A stretch of DNA of 64,000 nucleotides from assembly GCF_000147875.1 (NCBI RefSeq), contig NC_014507.1, positions 496,001 to 560,000 of the forward strand. The letters run 5' to 3'. Numbering within the stretch: position 1 is the stretch's first letter; every line of letters begins with the position of its first letter. Below are positions 26,038-32,904 of the stretch, in pieces. This stretch comes from Methanolacinia petrolearia DSM 11571 (GTDB lineage: Archaea; Halobacteriota; Methanomicrobia; Methanomicrobiales; Methanomicrobiaceae). Below the pieces are notes generated by a model. It was given only the letters and a program-made list of their open reading frames with translations, had not been told where the DNA came from and ran no database searches. Position numbers and translations under genes: made by a program.

Positions 26038-26444
26038 GTTTCACTACTTTTGACAACCCCTCGCCGCGGGCCGCTCATCAGGCCCGCGGATCGGCCCCGA
26101 ACCCGGGGCCTCTCCGTTGGGATAAAACACTCAGAGGATAGGCGAGTACCCCCTGAGCGGAGAGATGCGGTTGGCTCATGATGTGTACTGGATGGAATAT
26201 ACCAAAAACGTTCATAAAACAAATTTTTTATGTAAGTCACAATGTGATTTGCGTGAAAAAAACCAAATTCAACAGCTCAGGGGACCCTTGCCAGTCTCCT
26301 GAGCGTGCCGTGGGAGAACTATCTTAGGGCAAGGCCTCTGGGCAGGGGCCGTACGGCGGCCCGGAAGCCGGTGCCGGGGTTGCCCGAGTAAGATCTGTAA
26401 GCAATACGGCAGTGCCATGAATGTAATATCCGAACGTATGTGAG
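26038..26444 (-). repeat. Structured intergenic repeat, modules A+B (copy 3)
   Basis: The longest copy, oriented on the minus strand just downstream of the KamA-like gene. Read on minus, it has 5' CTCACATACGTTCGGATATT, CGTATTGCTTACAGATCTTA, module A, a linker with ATATTCCATCCAGTACAC, then module B to GTAGTGAAAC. Module B has CCGCGGGCC/GGCCCGCGG (26064-26089), where copy 2 has CCGCGAGCC/GGCTCGCGG. Module A here carries some mismatches (GGCCCCTG/CAGAGGCC), so it is partly decayed. Short frames inside are not genes. Confidence 0.85.
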
Positions 26445-26468
26445 GATAATGCAAAAGGGAGCATCCGT

Positions 26469-27575
26469 TCATACGACTTTCTTCTCAGAGAGCGGAGATT
26501 TGTAGTCGTCGAACCACAAAGCATCGGGATCTCTCCTGAAGCTCATGAACTTCCCTATGTCCTCCCATTCGGCCGACTGGTGGTATTTGAGATATGTTCT
26601 TTCTTCATCGATACCCACAACCGCGATCTTTCCGCAAACATGCGACATCGCGAACGTGAACCTCTTGGCAAGCCCCGAGCAATTCATCTTCGCCTGTTCG
26701 AGAATAAAATAGCCATCTTCCACGGGAACGACAAAATCCCTGTTGCCGAGTGTCGGGCGGCACTGGAAGACATAGTACGGCGTGATCCCGATGAATGAGA
26801 GTTTTCTGGAGAGTTCAGCCATCGTCTCCGGGTTGTCGTTTATTCCGTGCAGGAGTGGAGTCTGGTTGGCAAAAACCGCACCCGACTCCTGCAGGATGTT
26901 CACGGCTTTTATTGCCTGTTCCGTAAGCTCTCTCGGGTGGTTGAACTGCGTAACTATGTAGATCTTCTTTTCTTCCGTAGAATATCTCCTGATAATCTCC
27001 GGGAGTTTTGTATCGTTTAATATCCTGTAGGGGTTATATGCCGGGACCTTCGTTCCAATCCTGACAATCTGTACATGGTCTATCTCCCTGATCCATGCAA
27101 TAATCTTTTCAAGCCTGTTTGTCGACAGAAACAGGGGGTCGCCTCCGCTCAAAAGTACATTCGTTATCTCAGGGTGGGAAGAGATGTATTCGAGATCCAC
27201 ATCGATGTCTCTTGCAACCTCACGTGCGCCCCCGTTCATAAAAATCCGTTTCCTGAAGCAGTACCTGCAGAATCCCGCACACATGTCGCTTACAAGAACG
27301 AGTGCCGTCTGGTCGTATTTATGCTCCATTCCGGGCGCTACAATGTACCTTGCCTCACCTGATGCGTCAAGCCTGCCCCATTCCTCGAGTTCGGCCGGAT
27401 CCGGGATCACGAGCTTCCTGATCGGGTCCGCAGGATCGTTCCAGTCAATGAGAGAAAGGTAATACTCGTTCGACCGGAAAGCGAACATCTCCTGCACCTC
27501 CGCGAGCTTTTTTTTCTCCTCTTCCGAAAGCCCGGGGACTTTTGTAATGTCCGTGATATACTTCGGACTATACAT
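26469..27575 (-). CDS. KamA-family radical SAM protein (lysine 2,3-aminomutase-like)
   Basis: 368 residues. The [4Fe-4S] motif CAGFCRYC is at C99, C103 and C106, followed by TNVLLSGGDPLFLS and RIGTKVPAYNPYRI, typical for the KamA family. The PLP-lysine motif PGGGGK of true lysine 2,3-aminomutase is missing; the equivalent end reads FAMSHVCGKIAVVG. It is also shorter than AblA (about 430 residues), and no beta-lysine acetyltransferase gene is adjacent. Aminomutase activity is therefore uncertain. Confidence 0.8.
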   Translation of the reverse strand: MYSPKYITDITKVPGLSEEEKKKLAEVQEMFAFRSNEYYLSLIDWNDPADPIRKLVIPDPAELEEWGRLDASGEARYIVAPGMEHKYDQTALVLVSDMCAGFCRYCFRKRIFMNGGAREVARDIDVDLEYISSHPEITNVLLSGGDPLFLSTNRLEKIIAWIREIDHVQIVRIGTKVPAYNPYRILNDTKLPEIIRRYSTEEKKIYIVTQFNHPRELTEQAIKAVNILQESGAVFANQTPLLHGINDNPETMAELSRKLSFIGITPYYVFQCRPTLGNRDFVVPVEDGYFILEQAKMNCSGLAKRFTFAMSHVCGKIAVVGIDEERTYLKYHQSAEWEDIGKFMSFRRDPDALWFDDYKSPLSEKKVV

Positions 27576-27665
27576 GTTGATCAGGTGTTAATCGTATATT
27601 TCATATTATACCTTTCCCCCGGTGAACGGATATGATCCCGGGTTCGGGGAAATAATTTTTTTGTA

Positions 27666-28622
27666 TTATTTTCGATGTATCTCGTATTCGTATCCGCCTT
27701 TTAATTCTGTCCCGCTCCTTTCATATGCCTCAAGATACTGCCCGCAGTTGCTCCCGATCAGGTTCTCTTCAGGTTCGCCTATGCTCATGATGACGTCATA
27801 ACCGGCATCTCTGAGGTTTTTTACAGGACACCGCTCCTGATCCGGACAGTTTGTTTCATTCTCTCCGGGGCGGATGAATGAATTTATTCCGTTTTCCAGC
27901 GCCCTGAAAGTAGGGTTGACAGGAGTGATTTTTACGAGGAATACATCCGGCGGAAAGTACTTCCGAAGAACTCCAGTATCTATCTTCATATTGTCCCCGA
28001 GAGCAAAATTGAGTGTAATCTTCCTCCCTCCTTTGTCAAAAAATAACTCGCCGTATTCTTTCATTTCCTCAAATGACCATGTCTTTACAGGAATCAGCCA
28101 TTCCCTCGTCACCATGTCCGTCGTATGGATCGAGAACTGGAGCTGGAATCTCTCCCTGTAATGTTCGTTTTTGATCTCAAGAAGCCGTTTGAAGAATTCA
28201 TCGCAGCCCTCGGGAGCGATTGTCGAGAGTGACGGAATGAGGCCGGGAGCCTTGTACCTTGTTTTAAGTGACTCTAGGACATCGAGAACTGCCGGGTTGA
28301 AAGCCGGTTCTCCCATACGTGCAAACTGGATCTTGAATTTATCAGCATCAACGTATCCCCCCGGGAACCGCTTTCTGACAAGATAGTCGATCTGTGCATA
28401 GATGTCTTCGGCTGAAAGTTTCCCCCTGTATCCTCCTCCGGCATCACACATCCGGCACCCGACCGGGCACCCGAAGAGGCTGGATACGATCAGCACCCAT
28501 TTCTGGCTGCGGGTGAAAGGGGGCTGGACTGATTCAACAAATTCGATCCTCCTTCCGTCATCAATTTCTGCAATGTATACGCGGGCGATATCCTCATTTC
28601 CCGTTTCGGCAATTATTTTCAA
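27666..28622 (-). CDS. RlmN/Cfr-like radical SAM protein lacking one catalytic cysteine
   Basis: 318 residues. The cluster motif CPVGCRMC is at C52, C56 and C59, and the C-terminal SNCGQY (C293) matches the methylated Cys of RlmN. RlmN has TLCVSSQVGC before the cluster; here it is VLIVSSLFGC, so the resolving Cys (E. coli C118) is Ile45. The start is TTG 28622, overlapping the upstream stop (TTGA), with GGGAGGGGAT upstream. It is the last gene of a three-gene operon. It may modify RNA by another route or do different chemistry. Confidence 0.78.
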   Translation of the reverse strand: MKIIAETGNEDIARVYIAEIDDGRRIEFVESVQPPFTRSQKWVLIVSSLFGCPVGCRMCDAGGGYRGKLSAEDIYAQIDYLVRKRFPGGYVDADKFKIQFARMGEPAFNPAVLDVLESLKTRYKAPGLIPSLSTIAPEGCDEFFKRLLEIKNEHYRERFQLQFSIHTTDMVTREWLIPVKTWSFEEMKEYGELFFDKGGRKITLNFALGDNMKIDTGVLRKYFPPDVFLVKITPVNPTFRALENGINSFIRPGENETNCPDQERCPVKNLRDAGYDVIMSIGEPEENLIGSNCGQYLEAYERSGTELKGGYEYEIHRK

Positions 28623-29503
28623 TCTGCATCCCCTCCCGGTCCTTTGCAGATCCTCATTGCAGCTGCAACCCCGTCACCCACTGATATTGCAGTCTGCCTG
28701 AGTATTCCGTTCCTGACATCCCCTGTGAAGAAAAGAAGACCTGATCCGGTGAGCTCACTGGTTCGGCCGGAAATTTCGCTTGAAATGAACTCTGTACAAG
28801 GATCTCTTCCTGTTGCAAAGATCATAATATCCGCATCGATTTCGATATTCGATCCGCCGGATACGCATTGCAGCTTTATGCCATTCTGCGTCTTTACAAT
28901 TCCTGAGATATTTGTATTCTCAATATATGTGATATTCGGGCTGCCTGCAACCTCTTTGAACAAAATATCCAGGCATTTTGTCTTCTCTCCCCTGTTGAGG
29001 ATTAGGATTCTGTTCTTCGTGCAGAGGCTCAGTGCATAATCAAATGCGGCATCACCAGAGCCGGCTATGGCTACTGTTTTTCCTGAGAGATCCCGTATTC
29101 GTGATATATCGTGGTAAGTACAAGCCAGGGCATCGGTATCGATATTGCACCCCGGCCTTTTCGGAACTGTTCCCGAGGCGATGATAACTCTATCGAAACG
29201 GTAGGTTTCCGTCTCTGTCCTGATCAGGAACTCTTTTCCATCAAGATCAAGTTGCAGCACCGTCTCCGTTTTCAGTTCAGGACTACCCTTTTCAAATTGT
29301 TTCCTGAAAAGGGCTGAGAGTTCTGTTCCTCTGATTCCGTCCGGAAAACCCGGATAGTTCTCCACAAGGCGGGCGTTGGGCAGGAGACCTCCGGTTTTGT
29401 CCTTCTCAAATACCACGGGTCTGATGCCGTACCGGCTGAGCTGAATTGCTGCCGCCATTCCTGCCGGACCCGCACCGATAACCGCAATCTTTTCAGGGCC
29501 CAT
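28619..29503 (-). CDS. Thioredoxin-reductase-like FAD oxidoreductase
   Basis: 294 residues. The FAD motif GAGPAGMAAAIQLSRYG is at the N terminus, NARLVENYPGFPDGI is typical TrxB, VAIAGSGDAAFDYALSL is the NAD(P)-binding motif, and FFTGDVRNGILRQTAISVGDG is the second FAD motif. The redox CxxC of TrxB (CATCD) is replaced by CTYHD, leaving one Cys. It may therefore be a ferredoxin/flavin-type reductase and not a disulfide reductase. It overlaps both neighbours in the operon. Confidence 0.82.
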   Translation of the reverse strand: MGPEKIAVIGAGPAGMAAAIQLSRYGIRPVVFEKDKTGGLLPNARLVENYPGFPDGIRGTELSALFRKQFEKGSPELKTETVLQLDLDGKEFLIRTETETYRFDRVIIASGTVPKRPGCNIDTDALACTYHDISRIRDLSGKTVAIAGSGDAAFDYALSLCTKNRILILNRGEKTKCLDILFKEVAGSPNITYIENTNISGIVKTQNGIKLQCVSGGSNIEIDADIMIFATGRDPCTEFISSEISGRTSELTGSGLLFFTGDVRNGILRQTAISVGDGVAAAMRICKGPGGDAD

Positions 29504-30155
29504 AATTCTCCATAATTTCCGAGATGTTCCCTGTTCCTGTTATTGATGCGAAACCGTGCGAGAGGTTCATCAGTGACGCCATATGCAGATCCGTGTTGTA
29601 TGTCGCTGTTCCGTCTGCCGGAAAGAAAACCCTGTATCCGTGGACAAAAGCTGTTCTAGCCGTAGTTTCGCAGCAAAGATGGGTCATTACGCCGGTTATC
29701 ACGAGATCGGTGACATTGTTCTGCCGCAGGATTAAATCGAGTTCTGTTGCGTAAAAAGCGTCATACTGGCTCTTCCTGATGCGAACAGAGAAAGGGAGAT
29801 CGAGATCATTGTTGAGCTCCGATCTTGTGCTTGTTTCAGTCAGAAGTTCACCCCACCACTCTTCCATCATTCCGGCATCTATGAGTGTGTTAATATGACG
29901 TGTGCTGATTACAGGGCGTTTTTTTGCAGCAAATGCCTCTGCAAGTTTTTTAATCCGTGGGATGACTGCTGCGGAGGATGGTACGTATGCATGCGAATCA
30001 GGATCTGTAAAATAATTCTGCATGTCGATAATCAGGAGAGCGGAGGCTTCCGGATGAAAAACCTGTTCCCTTTTCCTGTTCATGCCGGCGATCTTCTCCA
30101 TCATGAGCATGGATTCTTTATCGATATTTTCAGGTCTGAAATAGCATTCCTTCAT
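29493..30155 (-). CDS. Isochorismatase-family cysteine hydrolase
   Basis: 220 residues. The catalytic triad is visible: Asp in ALLIIDMQNYF, Lys in IRKSQYDAF, and Cys in VMTHLCCETTARTAFVHGY. An N-terminal extension of about 35 residues precedes the core. Family members hydrolyse amides (nicotinamide, N-carbamoyl compounds) or isochorismate; the substrate here is unknown. The last 11 bp overlap the TrxB-like gene, and the RlmN-like gene follows, so the three products probably act in one process. Confidence 0.85.
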   Translation of the reverse strand: MKECYFRPENIDKESMLMMEKIAGMNRKREQVFHPEASALLIIDMQNYFTDPDSHAYVPSSAAVIPRIKKLAEAFAAKKRPVISTRHINTLIDAGMMEEWWGELLTETSTRSELNNDLDLPFSVRIRKSQYDAFYATELDLILRQNNVTDLVITGVMTHLCCETTARTAFVHGYRVFFPADGTATYNTDLHMASLMNLSHGFASITGTGNISEIMENYGP

Positions 30156-30339
30156 GAATCGATCAATATTCTATCACAGGATTTAAGAAAATGGCGGAGG
30201 TGCGCAGCCTTGTATATTTTTGTGGAATTCTCCTGATATATCGGGGATTATCCGTCATTGTTGCGCGTTGCAGAAGATTTCCGGGAAAAGTTCTTTTTTC
30301 CTGACCGTAACCGGCGTATATGTATATCGTCGGGTAAGA

Positions 30340-30348
30340 TTTATATCC
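30340..30348 (+). promoter_or_regulatory. TATA box of the methyltransferase/ATP-grasp gene
   Basis: TTTATATCC, an almost ideal archaeal TATA box, placed about 36-44 bp before the ATG at 30384, predicting a short leader. Confidence 0.55.
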
Positions 30349-30383
30349 TGAAGATTGAAATTAAAGGTTTTGATAATTATTAA

Positions 30384-32291
30384 ATGAACAAAGGGAATGG
30401 CAAGCAACATATAACCACCGTACTCGGTCCTGTGGAGAGCCTGGAGAGCTATGTAAAGGCCGACTGGTGGAGGGAGATCTTCAACGCGAACTATCTCCGT
30501 ACAGACGGGGATGTCGTCGATGACGAGAGCATTACGAAAGCCGAAGTCGATTTTTTTCTTTCTCTTTTGAATCCCGGATTTCATGACAGTATTCTTGATC
30601 TCTGCTGCGGGCAGGGGCGTCACTCGCTCGAACTTGCAGGCAGGGGATACTCGAAGATCTGCGGTCTCGACAGGTCGCATTACCTGATAACCCGCGCAAG
30701 GAAGCAGGCGAGAAACGACGGCCTGTCAGTAGGATTCAGGGAGGGGGATGCAAGAAAACTCTCTTACTCTGCGGATTCGTTTGACTTTATTCTCCTGCCG
30801 GGGAACAGCTTCGGTTATTTCGAGACGAACGAGGACGATAAAAGGGTTCTTAAGGAGGCATTCCGTGTCCTGAGGCCCGGCGGCCGCATACTTCTCGATA
30901 TCACGGACGGGGATTATCTCCGGGAGAATTTCGTCCCGAGAAGCTGGGAATGGATCGACCAGAACCACTTCGTCTGCAGGGAGAGGAGCCTGTCTTCGGA
31001 CGACGAGCGGCTGATTACCCGCGAAGTCATAACCCACGTGAAGAACGGGGTTATGGCCGACCAGTTCTACGCCGAGCGCCTGTATAACTCGGGCGACATC
31101 AGGGCAATGCTTAACGAATGCGGATACACGTCCATAGAGTTTCACGACCCGATAATCACCGACTCAAGGAGGAACCAGGACCTCGGGATGATGGCCCGCC
31201 GCCTGATTATAACCGCATCGGTCGAGAAGGAATGGACACCGAAGAAAAAGGTAAGCAGAAAGAAAAAGAAGGTCGCAGTCGTACTGGGTGACCCCAGGCT
31301 TAAGGATGTGATTAAGCCATCATGTGTCTTTGACGAGGACGATTACAGGACAATCGGGAGGCTGAAGGAGGCACTGTCCGAACTCGGCGACTACGAATTC
31401 ACCTATTTCGACAATCATTCCTCTATGCTCTCGTGGCTTCGTCAGTCCGGAAGCAAAGCGGATTTCATATTCAACCTATGCGACGAGGGATTCTTAAACG
31501 ACCCGAGAAAGGAGCTCCATGTTCCTGCGGCACTTGAGATCCTTTCGATACCGTATACGGGCGGAAACCCCCAGTGTCTTGCATATTGCTATGACAAGTC
31601 GCTTGTCAGGGGAATTGCGAAGGAGCTTGATATTCCCGTTCCACGTGCATTCGTGATAAACCCGGAGGACAGTTCGTTCATAGAATTCCCGATACACTTC
31701 CCGGTGATCGTGAAGCCGAACTTCGGGGATTCGAGCTTCGGGATTACACAGAACAGCGTATGCAGGGATATCTCCGAACTCCAGGATGCGATACTTCGCC
31801 TGAAGAGCTTTTCCGGAGACTGCGGAACTGTCCTCGTGGAGGAGTTCCTTACCGGGGGGGATATCAGCGTGGGGATTATCGGCAACCTCCCCGACAAATA
31901 CGAAGTGCTCCCGGTGATCGAGGAGGACTACTCGTCCCTTCCCAGGGGTTATCCGAAGATCTGCGGTTATGAAGCGAAATGGGACCCCGAGTCTCCTTAT
32001 GCCGGGATCACATCTATTCCTGCGGATCTGTCTGAAGAGGCCCGGCGCTTCCTCGTCGCGAGCTGTCTTAAGCTCTTTGGGAGGCTCGGGTGCAGGGATT
32101 ATGCACGTTTCGACTGGCGCATAGACTCGAACGGGACACCCCGGCTCCTTGAAGTAAATCCGAATCCCGGCTGGTGCTGGGACGGGCATCTTGCCAAGAT
32201 GGCGGGTATTGCCGAGATAACGTATGCAGAAATGCTCGGGATGATCCTGAAGGCAGCCGAAGATCGTATCTTCGGGGACAACGGGAAATAA
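30384..32291 (+). CDS. Fusion of SAM methyltransferase and D-Ala-D-Ala-ligase-like ATP-grasp protein
   Basis: 635 residues. Residues 1-280 are a class I methyltransferase (SILDLCCGQGRHSLELAG at about 70-87, LRPGGRILLDI at 163-173). A Lys/Arg-rich linker (283-297) leads to an ATP-grasp ligase: FNLCDEGF, IPYTGGNPQC, FPVIVKPNFGDSSFGI, VEEFLTGGDISVGIIG and RLLEVNPNPGW, as in Ddl enzymes. No signal peptide or TM segment. Methanogens of this group lack murein, so a D-Ala ligase role is unlikely; formation of another amide or peptide, with methylation of the product, fits better (inference). Confidence 0.85.
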   Translation: MNKGNGKQHITTVLGPVESLESYVKADWWREIFNANYLRTDGDVVDDESITKAEVDFFLSLLNPGFHDSILDLCCGQGRHSLELAGRGYSKICGLDRSHYLITRARKQARNDGLSVGFREGDARKLSYSADSFDFILLPGNSFGYFETNEDDKRVLKEAFRVLRPGGRILLDITDGDYLRENFVPRSWEWIDQNHFVCRERSLSSDDERLITREVITHVKNGVMADQFYAERLYNSGDIRAMLNECGYTSIEFHDPIITDSRRNQDLGMMARRLIITASVEKEWTPKKKVSRKKKKVAVVLGDPRLKDVIKPSCVFDEDDYRTIGRLKEALSELGDYEFTYFDNHSSMLSWLRQSGSKADFIFNLCDEGFLNDPRKELHVPAALEILSIPYTGGNPQCLAYCYDKSLVRGIAKELDIPVPRAFVINPEDSSFIEFPIHFPVIVKPNFGDSSFGITQNSVCRDISELQDAILRLKSFSGDCGTVLVEEFLTGGDISVGIIGNLPDKYEVLPVIEEDYSSLPRGYPKICGYEAKWDPESPYAGITSIPADLSEEARRFLVASCLKLFGRLGCRDYARFDWRIDSNGTPRLLEVNPNPGWCWDGHLAKMAGIAEITYAEMLGMILKAAEDRIFGDNGK

Positions 32292-32296
32292 TTTCC

Positions 32297-32304
32297 TTTT
32301 TTTT
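32297..32304 (+). terminator. Poly-T terminator after the fusion gene
   Basis: A run of eight T begins 6 nt after the TAA stop. Confidence 0.6.
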
Positions 32305-32408
32305 GCCGTCGTGATTATAAAATGGCGGATTATTTTTCTCTCTTAGTTAATGTTCCTGATTCGTAAGTTGTTTCATTGTATTTTCTTATCGGGAGATAGT
32401 TAGACAAA

Positions 32409-32460
32409 GATATATTAAGAACTTCAAACAACATCAGATCAGGAAAGTTTGAAATTCAAA
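32409..32460 (+). promoter_or_regulatory. Promoter and candidate operator of the marR/P-type ATPase operon
   Basis: A TATA box (GATATATTA, 32409-32417) is followed about 30 bp later by the inverted repeat TTTGAA-A-TTCAAA at 32448-32460. Another TTCAAA half-site is at 32423-32428. The repeat would lie near the transcription start, where a MarR dimer could block elongation or polymerase binding. Confidence 0.45.
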
Positions 32461-32476
32461 TTATTGGACGATCAAA

Positions 32477-32893
32477 ATGGGTTTGACTGAAGAGCTGAAT
32501 GATAACCTTGTCGAGTTTTTTGACAGGTTTGCTTCCTGGGAGAATTCCGTAATCCAGCAGAGTTCCCTCACTGTTGCCGGAGCCCATGCGATAGAGAAGC
32601 TGGGCCACAACGGGAGCATGAGCATGAAGGACCTGTCCAAATCGCTGGGCGTTACGACCGGAACGATTACCGTGACGGTTGACCGGCTTGAAAAAGGAGG
32701 CTATGCAGTACGCGATCGTTCTGAAAACGACAGGAGATCGTACATCATCCGCCTTACAGAAAAAGGGAAGGAGGCTTTTTCGGATCATCACAGTCATCAC
32801 ATGAGCCTGTCCGACGAGATCGCATCCATCCTCTCCGAAGACGAGGTGAAGAACTTCGTCGGGATACTTGAGAAGATAAACAAAACGATTTGA
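32477..32893 (+). CDS. MarR-family transcriptional regulator
   Basis: 138 residues with a winged helix: MSMKDLSKSLGVTTGTITVT, VDRLEKGGYAVRD, and the wing SENDRRSYIIRLTEKG. After the wing comes DHHSHHMSLSDE, a His-rich stretch unusual for MarR that could sense a metal such as zinc (inference). The gene precedes, by 12 bp, a metal-transporting P-type ATPase, which is its likely target together with its own promoter. Confidence 0.9.
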   Translation: MGLTEELNDNLVEFFDRFASWENSVIQQSSLTVAGAHAIEKLGHNGSMSMKDLSKSLGVTTGTITVTVDRLEKGGYAVRDRSENDRRSYIIRLTEKGKEAFSDHHSHHMSLSDEIASILSEDEVKNFVGILEKINKTI

Positions 32894-32904
32894 AAGGGAA
32901 ATTT

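Noticed and set aside
26034-26472. Short open frames within the GC-rich intergenic elements (also near 3269-3511, 10129-10320, 36121-36345 and 41858-42133)
   Set aside because: They run through hairpin repeats, differ in frame between copies and lack ribosome binding sites.
28619-29503. Genuine thioredoxin reductase
   Set aside because: The redox CxxC is not intact (CTYH).
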